Source of the DNA: an uncultured Acidimicrobiaceae bacterium | Lineage (GTDB): Bacteria > Actinomycetota > Acidimicrobiia > Spongiisociales > UBA5794 | Length of the DNA stretch: 64,000 nucleotides | NCBI GenBank assembly: GCA_947259365.1 | Contig: CAMYMC010000050.1 | Coordinates: 1 to 64,000 of the forward strand | Direction of reading: 5' to 3' | Shown: positions 28,276 through 36,329 of the stretch, in pieces | Numbering within the stretch: position 1 is the stretch's first letter | Layout of the letters: every line of letters begins with the position of its first letter | Program-made: the position numbers and the translations under genes | Notes under the pieces: generated by a model | The model's input: only the letters and a program-made list of their open reading frames with translations | Databases searched by the model: none | Told to the model about the DNA's origin: nothing

Positions 28276-28962
28276 CTAGCCCTCGTCGCCGGCCTCCTTC
28301 TCGGCCTCCGGTCCGGCACCCTCTTCGGCGGCGGCTTCGCCTTCGACGGCCTCTTCGCCCTCGAGCTCCTCCTCGAGCTCCTCCTCGGGCACCTCTTCCT
28401 CGACGACCCGCGGGATGAGGACCGTCACGACGGGCCGATCCTCCTCGTCGAGGTATTCGACACCTTCGATCGCCGGCAGGTCACCGAACTTGATCGTGTC
28501 CCCGAGGCGCAGCTCGCTGATGTCGACCTCGATCGACGACGGGACCTGCGTCGGCAGCGCCCTGATCGTGACCGACGTCTCGATCGCTTCGACGACCCCA
28601 CCGTCCTCGGTCACTCCCGGGGGGGTCCCGACGAAGTCGAGGTTGACCTCGGCCTGGATCTCCTCGTCGAGCGAGACCTTGATGAAGTCGAGATGCGTGA
28701 TGTCGCCGCGGACCGGATGGCGCTGGATCTCGCGGGCGACGGTGAGCACAGCCGTTCCGTCGACTTCGAGGCTGATGACGGCGTTGAGCCCCGCCTCGGT
28801 GCGAAGCGCGGCGAAGAGGTCGCGGGTGGCGACGTTGACGGGGAGCGGCTCCATGTCCCTTCCGTAGACGACGGCGGGGACGAAGCCGCTGCGACGCAGC
28901 CGGCGCGCCGGCCGGCTGCCGGCCTCGAGGCGCGGGCTGGCGCTCAGCGTGACTTGATCCAT
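28276..28962 (-). CDS. rplY: 50S ribosomal protein L25/general stress protein Ctc family
   Basis: 228 residues, the long TL5/Ctc form. The L25 domain that binds 5S rRNA covers the first 95 residues (RLRRSGFVPAVVYGRDME, RHPVRGDITHLDFIKV). The beta-rich C-terminal domain follows (NLDFVGTPPGVTEDGG, LRLGDTIKFGDLPAIEGVE). An acidic tail of about 40 residues is nearly all Glu, Ala and Gly, a common actinobacterial extension. ATG 28962 has AGGAG upstream. It begins the rplY-pth-glpK run. Confidence 0.95.
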   Translation of the reverse strand: MDQVTLSASPRLEAGSRPARRLRRSGFVPAVVYGRDMEPLPVNVATRDLFAALRTEAGLNAVISLEVDGTAVLTVAREIQRHPVRGDITHLDFIKVSLDEEIQAEVNLDFVGTPPGVTEDGGVVEAIETSVTIRALPTQVPSSIEVDISELRLGDTIKFGDLPAIEGVEYLDEEDRPVVTVLIPRVVEEEVPEEELEEELEGEEAVEGEAAAEEGAGPEAEKEAGDEG

Positions 28963-29074
28963 GGTGCGTCGAACTCCTGATGTCTTGGGGCGGGCCGCGC
29001 GGTGCATCCGCCGCGGAACGGGGGAAGCGCATTATCGCGTCCCCGGCCCGACAACGGCAAGACGGAACGGGCGC

Positions 29075-29482
29075 TCAGGCGGCGAGGAACGTCAGCCTGA
29101 TCCTCCGGCTCGGGTTGCTCTCGTTCGGGTCGACGAGGACGACGGATTGCCAGACGCCGAGCGTCATCGTGCCGTCGACGACCGGGATCGTGATCGAGGG
29201 CGCGACGAATGCGGGCAGCACGTGATCGGCCCCGTGGCCGGGTGCCCCGTGGCGGTGGCGATACTCCGCATCGCGTCTGGGAAGCACGGCGTCAACGCGG
29301 TCGAGGAGGTCGAGATCGCTCCCGGCGCCCGTTTCGATGATCGCGATGCCGGCGGTCGCATGGGGCACGAAGACCGAGAGCAGACCGTCGCCCCTGCCGG
29401 CGACAAACTCGGCGAGACGGTCGGTGACGTCGAAGACACCGCGGGCGTCGCCGGTGTGGAGCCCGATCTCGGTCGTGTCCAT
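29075..29482 (-). CDS. YjbQ/UPF0047 family protein
   Basis: 135 residues of the YjbQ family. Conserved blocks are FVPHATAGIAIIETG and HGADHVLPAFVAPSITIPV, then GTMTLGVWQSVVLVD near the end. His residues in VPHATAG and GHGADH form the presumed metal/phosphate site. Family members have been linked to thiamine-phosphate synthase-like activity, but the physiological role is unsettled. A TACCCT -10 lies 8 nt before the ATG, so it has its own promoter. Confidence 0.9.
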   Translation of the reverse strand: MDTTEIGLHTGDARGVFDVTDRLAEFVAGRGDGLLSVFVPHATAGIAIIETGAGSDLDLLDRVDAVLPRRDAEYRHRHGAPGHGADHVLPAFVAPSITIPVVDGTMTLGVWQSVVLVDPNESNPSRRIRLTFLAA

Positions 29483-29490
29483 ACCGCTCG

Positions 29491-29496
29491 AGGGTA
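29491..29496 (-). promoter_or_regulatory. -10 element TACCCT for the yjbQ homologue, predicted leaderless
   Basis: Complement of agggta, ending 8 nt before the ATG at 29482. The hexamer is identical to those before the bL37 and P-type ATPase genes. Confidence 0.5.
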
Positions 29497-29507
29497 GCGG
29501 GGCCCGT

Positions 29508-31265
29508 TCAGCCCTCGCGATGGGTTCGTCTGCGGACGCCGGCGCCGAGCCGTCGGCTCCTCCGGTAGGGGAAGATCTCGATCACCTCGCCGGAACGAAC
29601 CCGGTCCTGGACCCGGGTCCAGAATCTCACACCGAACAGGTCGCGGTGATAGAAGTCGAAGGCTTCGCGCAGATCGCCGCGCACCCCGAGGAACCTCGTG
29701 AACTCCTCCGGGAAGATGTCGCCCTCCCCGACACCGAACCACGGGTCAGCGGACAGCTCGTCCTCTGGTTCCGTTGCCTCGGGCAGCTCGCGGAAGTTGC
29801 ATTCGGTGAGCGGGGTGAGCTCGTCGTAGTCGTAGAACACGACGCGACCCGACCGGGTGACCCCGAAGTTCTTCAGCAGCATGTCGCCGGGGAAGATGTT
29901 CGTCGCGGCGAGGTTCTTGATCGCCCGGCCGTAGTCGACGATCGCCGCCCTGGCCTTGACCGGGTTCGCCTCCCGCACATAGACGTCGAGGGGGATCACC
30001 CGCCGCTCGACGTAGGCGTGGTGGATCGTCACCGTCGACCCGTCGACGGTGACGGTGCGCGACGCGTTCGTGGCGAGGTCCTGGAGCAGCTCCGGGGTGA
30101 ACCGGGAGCGGTCGAAGCGGAGGTGCTCGAACTCGTAGGCATCGACGAGGCGGCCGGCGCGGTCGTGGTGGAACACGAGCTCGTACTTGCCCATGACCTG
30201 GCGGCGAGTCGTCTGTTTCGGGTAGGGGAACCGGTCGCGAATGACCTTGAACACGACGTCGTAGCCGGGCATCGTGAAAACGAGCATCACCATGCCGGCA
30301 ATGCCCCTGGCGTGCTCGAACCGCTCGTCGGTTACGGCGACGTGGGCCATGAAGTCTCGGTACAGCTCCGTCTTGCCGTGTTTGTGGAACCCCAGCGACG
30401 TGTAGAGCTCGGCCCGGGGCTTGTGCGTCATGAGGCCCTCGAGATAGGCGACGAAAGGGGCAGGAGCGTCGATGGCGACGTGGAACGGCGCCCGGGTGTA
30501 GCTGAAGAGGACGGAGACGTCGTCGACCTCGACGAGGGCGGCGCCGACCGCGAGACCCCGACTGGCGTGGTGGACGGCGAGTACCAGTGGAAGCCGGGTC
30601 GGCCCCGCCTCGATGGCGCCGACGAGGTAGGCGCCCTGGCCCCTGTAGAAGACCGGGCGCAGCATCTCGATGACGTCGACACCGCCGTCGAGCCCGAGGA
30701 GGGCGAGCCGCCGCTCGATCTCTTCAGCGGCGATCCTCACGTCCCGGCTGAGGTTCTGCCACCTACCCCCCAGCGGCGCGTCGGCGATGGCGAGGCGGAG
30801 CAGGTCCTCGAGGTTGTCGCCTTCGTGACGGCTGACGTCGGGCGCAGTCCCTGCCGTCGCCTCCGGCTCCAGGAACTCGATCGAGGCGTCGACACCGCGG
30901 GTGTCGAACACCCTTCGCGTGATCGAGTTGAAGAACGTCCGCGCGACTTCACCGTCGGCCCGGTCGGCGACGAGCCGCGCGTACGCCGACCTCGCCCGCT
31001 CCCACCGGGCACGGTCAGAGGTACGGTTCCCCAGCGATTCCTCGACCTTCTCCACCGTCTCCCCGACGACCCCCGGGTACAGATCCCTTCGCTCGGTGGC
31101 ATCGTCTTGGAGCCCGTGCCAGTCGCGGGCGGCGAACCGTTCGGCGGCCCGCGTCGTGATCGTCGCGAACACGGCGAGGTATCCCTCGTAGCCGGCGGCG
31201 ATCGCCGCAGCAGCGTTCTCTGCCTCGTCCACGATGATCTCCGGGCGTAGCCGCTTACCACTCAC
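29508..31265 (-). CDS. aceK: Bifunctional isocitrate dehydrogenase kinase/phosphatase
   Basis: 585 residues, close to the usual 570-600. It aligns by eye along its length with proteobacterial AceK: ESFFNSV-like RTFFNSITRRVFDTRG, GMVMLVFTMPGYDVVFKVIRD in the kinase domain, and NIFPGDMLLKNFGVTRSGRVVFYDYDE in the C-terminal half, including the nucleotide and Mg-binding Asp residues. AceK switches isocitrate dehydrogenase off and on to direct carbon into the glyoxylate shunt. The aceB and aceA genes are not in the window; it lies 30 bases after prs. AceK is best known from Proteobacteria, so horizontal origin is possible. Confidence 0.95.
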   Translation of the reverse strand: MSGKRLRPEIIVDEAENAAAAIAAGYEGYLAVFATITTRAAERFAARDWHGLQDDATERRDLYPGVVGETVEKVEESLGNRTSDRARWERARSAYARLVADRADGEVARTFFNSITRRVFDTRGVDASIEFLEPEATAGTAPDVSRHEGDNLEDLLRLAIADAPLGGRWQNLSRDVRIAAEEIERRLALLGLDGGVDVIEMLRPVFYRGQGAYLVGAIEAGPTRLPLVLAVHHASRGLAVGAALVEVDDVSVLFSYTRAPFHVAIDAPAPFVAYLEGLMTHKPRAELYTSLGFHKHGKTELYRDFMAHVAVTDERFEHARGIAGMVMLVFTMPGYDVVFKVIRDRFPYPKQTTRRQVMGKYELVFHHDRAGRLVDAYEFEHLRFDRSRFTPELLQDLATNASRTVTVDGSTVTIHHAYVERRVIPLDVYVREANPVKARAAIVDYGRAIKNLAATNIFPGDMLLKNFGVTRSGRVVFYDYDELTPLTECNFRELPEATEPEDELSADPWFGVGEGDIFPEEFTRFLGVRGDLREAFDFYHRDLFGVRFWTRVQDRVRSGEVIEIFPYRRSRRLGAGVRRRTHREG

Positions 31266-31295
31266 CGGTCGCGGGGCGGCGGGCGGCGAACGCCA

Positions 31296-32267
31296 CTAGA
31301 TGTTCTCGCCCTGGAAGATGGCGCTCACGGACGCATCGGTGAAGATGGCGTTGATCGTCCCTGCCAGCAGCGAGCCGATCGAGAGCACCGTCAGCTTGTC
31401 GAGGTCGATCGCATCGTCGGGCACCGGCAGGGTGTTCGAGATGACGACCTCCCGGATCGGCGCGTTCTTGATGCGGTCGACGGCGGGTTCGGAGAGCACG
31501 CCGTGGGTGGCGATGACGCGGACGCTCAGCGCCCCGCGCTCCATGACGAGGTGCGCCGCTGCGGCGGCGGTCCCGGCGGTGTCGATCATGTCGTCGACGA
31601 TGATGCAGTGCCTGCCCTCGATGTCGCCGACGACCTCGAGGGCGGCGACGTCGTTGCGCACGTCGACCCGGCGCCGCTTGTGGATGAAGGCGACGTCGGC
31701 GGCGAGGTGATTGGCGTACCTCGACGCGAGCTTGACCCGTCCGGTGTCTGGCGAGACGACCGTCGTAGGCCCGTCGAGCGAGGCGAGCAGGTAGTCGACG
31801 AACACCGGCATCGCGGTGAGGTGGTCGAACGGGAAGCCGACGAAACCCTGGATCTGCCCGGTGTGGAGGTCCACCGAGACGATGCGGTCGGCGCCGGCAG
31901 CGACGAAGAGGTCACCCATCAACCGCGCCGTGATCGGCTCGCGGGGCCTGCCCTTCTTGTCCTGGCGGGCGTACCCGTAGAACGGCACGACTGCCGTGAT
32001 CCGCTTTGCCGAAGCCCGCCTGAGGGCGTCGATCATGATGAGCTGCTCCATGATGTGGAAGTTGATCGGAGCCGTGTGGCTCTGGATCACGAAGCTGTCG
32101 GCGCCGCGCACGCTCTCGGTGTAGTGCACGTAGATCTCGCCGTTGGCGAAGACCGACCGGTCCACTCCCCCGAGCTCGGTGCCGAGGATGTTGGCGACTT
32201 CCCGGGCGAGCCCTTCATTCGCGGACCCGCTGAACACCATGAGCCGCTTCCGGCTCGAGATCTCCAT
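31296..32267 (-). CDS. prs: Ribose-phosphate pyrophosphokinase
   Basis: 323 residues of class I PRPP synthase. ELGGVDRSVFANGEIYVHY, IVSVDLHTGQIQGFV and the PRPP loop HCIIVDDMIDTAGTAAAAA are intact, as is the flexible loop YARQDKKGRPREPI. It makes PRPP for nucleotide, His and Trp synthesis. It lies 96 bases after glmU with a possible TACGCT -10 of its own. The glmU-prs order is usual in actinobacteria. Confidence 0.97.
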   Translation of the reverse strand: MEISSRKRLMVFSGSANEGLAREVANILGTELGGVDRSVFANGEIYVHYTESVRGADSFVIQSHTAPINFHIMEQLIMIDALRRASAKRITAVVPFYGYARQDKKGRPREPITARLMGDLFVAAGADRIVSVDLHTGQIQGFVGFPFDHLTAMPVFVDYLLASLDGPTTVVSPDTGRVKLASRYANHLAADVAFIHKRRRVDVRNDVAALEVVGDIEGRHCIIVDDMIDTAGTAAAAAHLVMERGALSVRVIATHGVLSEPAVDRIKNAPIREVVISNTLPVPDDAIDLDKLTVLSIGSLLAGTINAIFTDASVSAIFQGENI

Positions 32268-32363
32268 CAGCTTCGCTCCTCGCGAGGCGTTGGCTTTCCT
32301 CGCGCAGCGTAGCTCCGCTGCGGCCGGGTGTGCGACATGGCGGGGGCCGGCGCGATGTCCGGC

Positions 32364-33101
32364 TCAACCGACGCGACCGCGCGCCGTCAGCTGTGCGGAC
32401 ACGGCCGCCAGCTCCTCGACCGTGTTCACCCCGCCGGCCTCGGACCGGTCGATGAGGTGGGCGCCGACGCGATGGCCGGCGGCGGTGAGCACGGACACGA
32501 CGTCGGTGAGGTACATCTCCCCCTGGTCGTTGTCGGTTCCGAGCCGGGTGAGCGCTCGCGAGAGGAGCCCCGCCTCGAAGGCGTACACGGATGTGTTGAT
32601 CTCGGAGATCGCCTCCTCCAGGGTCGTCGCGTCGCGCTCCTCGACGATCCGTACGACCCGGTCGCCGTCGCGGACGATGCGCCCGTAGCCCGCAGCGTCG
32701 GCGACGATCGCCGACATGACCGTCGCCGCCGCATCGGCTGCGGCGTGGGCCGCGACGAGCCCGCGCATCGTCGCCCCCCGGATGAGGGGCATGTCCCCCG
32801 GCACGACGACGATCGTGTCGTCGTCGTCGGTGTCGAGCGCTTCCAGCCCGATCGCGGCGGCGTGACCGGTGCCCCGCTGCTCCGCCTGGACGGTGGCGGC
32901 GACGTGCCCGGGGAGGAGGCGCGCCACCTCGTCGGCGTGATGGCCGACGACGACGACGGTCGATGCCGCCTGCAGGGTCCCAACGGCGTCGAGGACCCAC
33001 GACAGGAGGGGCCTGCCGGCGGCGAGATGGAGCACCTTGGCGAGGTCGGAGCGCATGCGTGTGCCCTTGCCGGCGGCGAGGACGATGACATGGAGCGCCA
33101 C
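32364..33101 (-). CDS. glmU: GlmU-like uridylyl/nucleotidyltransferase lacking the acetyltransferase domain
   Basis: 245 residues. The Rossmann-like pyrophosphorylase domain is complete: LAAGKGTRMRSDLAKVLH, QRGTGHAAAIGLEAL, VVVPGDMPLIRGATM, GRIVRDGDRVVRIVEERDA, EINTSVYAF and DNDQGEMYLTDVV. Normal bacterial GlmU has about 450 residues with a C-terminal left-handed beta-helix acetyltransferase; here the frame stops right after the first domain. GTG 33101 with GAGGGGG upstream is the preferred start. The track start lies inside the tRNA gene. Confidence 0.85.
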   Translation of the reverse strand: MALHVIVLAAGKGTRMRSDLAKVLHLAAGRPLLSWVLDAVGTLQAASTVVVVGHHADEVARLLPGHVAATVQAEQRGTGHAAAIGLEALDTDDDDTIVVVPGDMPLIRGATMRGLVAAHAAADAAATVMSAIVADAAGYGRIVRDGDRVVRIVEERDATTLEEAISEINTSVYAFEAGLLSRALTRLGTDNDQGEMYLTDVVSVLTAAGHRVGAHLIDRSEAGGVNTVEELAAVSAQLTARGRVG

Positions 33102-33139
33102 AGCGCTCGTCCCCCTCTCGGTCGCGGCACGGCGCTTGG

Positions 33140-33211
33140 CTGGGGGGCCAGGACTCGAACCCGGACTGACGGGACCAAAACCCGGCGTGCTGCCAGTTAC
33201 ACCACCCCCCA
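33140..33211 (-). tRNA. tRNA-Gln(TTG)
   Basis: 72 nt. Acceptor stem tgggggg/cccccca, anticodon loop ttttggt with anticodon TTG, T-arm ccgggttcgagtcctgg. The CCA is not encoded. It lies 38 bases upstream of glmU on the same strand, so the two may be co-transcribed. Confidence 0.95.
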
Positions 33212-33328
33212 ACGGATGGCGGGACCACTCTAGGAGGCGCCGGCTGCCGACCCGCCCGCGAGAGCGCAGCGATGGGCGCGCGCCAGCTGCCGGAACCATC
33301 ATGAGCTCCACCGGAGAGAGAGGACGGC

Positions 33329-33727
33329 ATGCAGGTCGAAGTAGAGCGGCTGGTCGGCAAGCATTTCGAGGTCCGAGCCAGGGGGCTCACGGTCGACGTC
33401 GACGAGCTCGAGGAAGCGGGCGGGTCGGGGCGGGGTTTCCGCCCCACCGAGCTCCTCCTCGGCGCCCTCGGGGCATGCATGGCGGGCACCATGCTCACGT
33501 TCGCGGCGAACGAATCCATCCCGGTCGAGGAGGTGGTCGTGCGCCTCGAAGACCGCGTTGCGCAGCACCCGAAACGCATCGACGGAATCCGGGTTGAGAT
33601 GTCGGTCGACGGCGACCTCAGTGAGCGTCACGTCGCGTCCCTGCGCCGGGTGGCGGCTGCATGCAAGATCCACAACACCGTGACGACCGGCGTCGCGATC
33701 GAGCTCACGTTCGAGGCCGGCGCGTGA
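33329..33727 (+). CDS. OsmC/Ohr family protein
   Basis: 132 residues. The two reactive cysteines of the family are present: Cys in LGALGACMAGTM and Cys in AAACKIHNTV. The GGSGRGFRPTELLLGALG block precedes the first. Members reduce organic hydroperoxides or act on related substrates in the cytosol. The ATG has a GAGAGAGAGG-type ribosome-binding site. It is coupled to a rhodanese gene by a GTGA overlap, suggesting a joint role in thiol or sulfane-sulfur chemistry. Confidence 0.9.
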   Translation: MQVEVERLVGKHFEVRARGLTVDVDELEEAGGSGRGFRPTELLLGALGACMAGTMLTFAANESIPVEEVVVRLEDRVAQHPKRIDGIRVEMSVDGDLSERHVASLRRVAAACKIHNTVTTGVAIELTFEAGA

Positions 33728-34569
33728 CCGGCCCCCTGGTGACGACGGCCTGGCTCGAGGAGCGCCTCGGCGACCCGGGCACGGTCGTCGTCGAGGTCGC
33801 CCACCACCCTCCCCTGGCTGCCGCCTACTTCTCCGGCCACATCCCGGGAGCCCGCTATCGCCACTGGAAAGCGTTGTGCTGGCACGAGACGATGCGAGCG
33901 TTTCCCTCACCCGAGGCGATGGCGGCCAGGCTGGGCGAGCTCGGCGTCGGCGACGACACGACACTCGCGATCGTCGGCGACACGTTGCAGTTCGGGATCT
34001 ACGCCTACTGGGTGCTGGAGATGACCGGCCTGTCGCACCTCGCCGTCGTCCTCGACGGTGGTCACCGGACGTGGGAGGAGGAGGGACGGCCGATGACGAA
34101 CGCGGTCCCCGAGCCGGCCACGCCGGCCCTCCCCACAATCGGACGACCGGACGAGACGTCACGCATCGGGCGCGACGGCGTCCTCGCCGGGCTTCGCGAT
34201 CCCGAGAGGGTCCTCCTCGACATGCGATCCGACGAGGAGTGGCGGGGCGAGCGAGTTGCGCCGACCACCGCTCCCCACGACCACGGCGCGGAACGGTCGG
34301 GCAGGATCCCGGGCGCCCGCCATCTCAACTACGAGCGCTTGCTGCGCGACGACGGGACGTTCAAAGACCGGGAGGGTCTGCTGGTCGAGCTCACCCGCGA
34401 GGGCGTCGAGCCGCACCGCGACATCGTCACCTACTGCCGGCTCAGCCATCGCGCTTCGCTCGCGTGGTTCGTCCTGACGAAGGTCCTCGGCGGGTACCCG
34501 CAGGTCCGGGTGTACGACGGTTCCTGGACGGAATGGGGATCGATCGTGGGGACGCCGATCGAGCGCTGA
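33724..34569 (+). CDS. Two-domain sulfurtransferase (rhodanese)
   Basis: 281 residues with tandem rhodanese domains. The inactive N-terminal domain has VVEVAHHPPLAAAYFSGHIPGAR. The C-terminal one has LLDMRSDEEWRGE, GRIPGARHLNYE and the catalytic loop TYCRLSHRASLAWFV with the persulfide-forming Cys. The loop CRLSHRA differs from CRKGVT (thiosulfate) and CGSGVT (mercaptopyruvate), so donor specificity is open. The start GTG overlaps the OsmC stop. It is convergent with ispE. Confidence 0.92.
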   Translation: MTGPLVTTAWLEERLGDPGTVVVEVAHHPPLAAAYFSGHIPGARYRHWKALCWHETMRAFPSPEAMAARLGELGVGDDTTLAIVGDTLQFGIYAYWVLEMTGLSHLAVVLDGGHRTWEEEGRPMTNAVPEPATPALPTIGRPDETSRIGRDGVLAGLRDPERVLLDMRSDEEWRGERVAPTTAPHDHGAERSGRIPGARHLNYERLLRDDGTFKDREGLLVELTREGVEPHRDIVTYCRLSHRASLAWFVLTKVLGGYPQVRVYDGSWTEWGSIVGTPIER

Positions 34570-34578
34570 GGAAGGTGT

Positions 34579-35508
34579 TCAGCCGTCGAGGAGCCGGAGC
34601 CGGTCATCGTCGTCGTCGCCGAGGCACTTCCCTCGGGAATCCACGGGCTCAGCACCATCGGCCTCCACCACCCAGCCAAAGGGTGCCGGTACCGCAGCCC
34701 GGGTGGCCCGAGCTCCCGGAGGGACCTCGTCGAGCGCGTCCCCGGCTTCGTCCTCGTCGACGAAGAACGCGAAGAGCGTGGGACCGCTCCCCGACATCGC
34801 GACGGGCCGCCCCCACGCCATCTCCAGCTCCGACCGCCACTCGGCAACGGCGGGAGCGAGGTCGATCGCGGCGGGGGTGAGGTCGTTGCCGAGCGGGCCC
34901 GTCTCCCGCAGAACGGGCGGAAGGTGCCGGTCGGCGAGGGGGTCCCCGGCCGGTCCCCCGAGCCGATCCCATGCCGTATACACGGCTGCGGCGGACAGCT
35001 CGACGGGCGGCACGACGACGGCGATGGCGAAGCCTCCGAGCGGGTCCCGGGCGGCCACCCGCTCACCGATGCCCGCCACCTCGGCGAAACCGCCGGTGAA
35101 ACAGAACGGCACGTCACTCCCCAGCTCCGGTGCGAGGGCGGAGAGCCGGGACGCGGACACTCCGAGGAGCACACCGGCCGCGCCCAGAACGGCTGCCGCG
35201 TCGGCGCTGCCGCCCCCGAGCCCGGCCGCCATCGGGATTCGCTTTGTCAGCCGCAGATGGAGGGCCGCCGCTGCGCCCGCCGAGTCCCTGACGGCGAGTG
35301 CGGCGCGCCACGCCAGGTTCTCGTCGCCGTCGGGAAGCCGACCACCTCCTTCGGCTTCGAGCAGGTCCTCGTCGGCGCGGCCGAGCCAGAGCCGGTCCGT
35401 CCACGAGATCGACGTGTAGAGCCCCAGGAGCGGGTGCATCCCATCGGCTCTCACCGGCCGCACGCTGAGGCTGAGGTTCACCTTGGCGAATGCCCATGCG
35501 GCGATCAC
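34579..35508 (-). CDS. ispE: 4-diphosphocytidyl-2-C-methyl-D-erythritol kinase
   Basis: 309 residues of the GHMP kinase family. AFAKVNLSLSVRPVRADGMH at the N-terminus, the ATP loop RIPMAAGLGGGSADAAAVL, and MSGSGPTLFAFF near the C-terminus are intact. It phosphorylates CDP-ME in the non-mevalonate isoprenoid pathway. The GTG start overlaps the ksgA stop (GTGA). The metG-tatD-ksgA-ispE order is common in Gram-positive bacteria. Confidence 0.95.
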   Translation of the reverse strand: MIAAWAFAKVNLSLSVRPVRADGMHPLLGLYTSISWTDRLWLGRADEDLLEAEGGGRLPDGDENLAWRAALAVRDSAGAAAALHLRLTKRIPMAAGLGGGSADAAAVLGAAGVLLGVSASRLSALAPELGSDVPFCFTGGFAEVAGIGERVAARDPLGGFAIAVVVPPVELSAAAVYTAWDRLGGPAGDPLADRHLPPVLRETGPLGNDLTPAAIDLAPAVAEWRSELEMAWGRPVAMSGSGPTLFAFFVDEDEAGDALDEVPPGARATRAAVPAPFGWVVEADGAEPVDSRGKCLGDDDDDRLRLLDG

Positions 35509-36329
35509 GCGGCCTCCCCGGCCGCTTCGGCGAGGGCGAGCCAGCGGTCGACGGCCAGCTCCTCGGGCCGGGCCGTAGGCGGGATGCCGGCGCGCTCGAG
35601 CACGGTCCCCGGATCGGCGAGGACCCCGCCGAGCGAGCGCCGCAGCATCTTGCGCCGCTGGTTGAAGGCGGCTGCCGCCAGCGCCTCGGCCTCGGCGGCA
35701 CGGCGCGGAGCCGGAATCCGATCGAGAACGACGACCGCCGACTCCACATCCGGTGCAGGGATGAACACCGCCGGCGACACCGTGAAGGCGATCCTGGCCT
35801 CGGCTCGCAGCCCGACGCTCACCGAGGGCAGCCCGTAGGCGGGAGTCCCGGGTGCGGCGACGAGCCGCTCGGCGACCTCCCGCTGCACCATGACGACGAA
35901 GCGCTCGATCCGGGGGGCATCACGGAGGACATCGAGCAGGAGCGGCGTCCCGACGTTGAACGGCAGGTTCCCGACGAGGGTCCAGCGCCCCGGGCCCAGC
36001 TCGGCGTCGAGCACCTTCCTCGTCGCGTCGGCGAAGCGGAGGTCGACGTCGAGCCCGGCGAGGGCCTCTTCGAGGAGGGGCGCAAGGCGTTCATCGATCT
36101 CGTAGGCGACGACGGCGGCGCCCGTCTCGGCGAGGGCGCGGGTCAGCGTTCCGGTGCCCGCTCCGATCTCGACGACGCGGTCGGCGGGCCCGACGGCGGC
36201 GGTCCGCACGGTGCGCTCCACCACTCCGGGCTCAGCGAGGAAGTGCTGGCCCAAGCGCTTGCGGGGACGCAGCCCGTGACGAGCGAGAAGGTCCCGAATC
36301 TCGCCCCGACCCTGGGCCCGGCCGGTCAC
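35505..36329 (-). CDS. ksgA: 16S rRNA dimethyladenosine (A1518/A1519) transferase
   Basis: 274 residues. GLRPRKRLGQHFLAEPGVVERTV, the SAM motif VVEIGAGTGTLTRAL, the acidic EIDERLAPLL, and the catalytic NLPFNVGTPLLLDVL (NLPYN type, with Phe for Tyr) are present, then FNQRRKMLRRSLGG. It dimethylates two adenines near the 3' end of 16S rRNA. The GTG at 36329 overlaps the tatD stop, so the ORF-track start at 36914 is far too long. Confidence 0.95.
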   Translation of the reverse strand: MTGRAQGRGEIRDLLARHGLRPRKRLGQHFLAEPGVVERTVRTAAVGPADRVVEIGAGTGTLTRALAETGAAVVAYEIDERLAPLLEEALAGLDVDLRFADATRKVLDAELGPGRWTLVGNLPFNVGTPLLLDVLRDAPRIERFVVMVQREVAERLVAAPGTPAYGLPSVSVGLRAEARIAFTVSPAVFIPAPDVESAVVVLDRIPAPRRAAEAEALAAAAFNQRRKMLRRSLGGVLADPGTVLERAGIPPTARPEELAVDRWLALAEAAGEAA

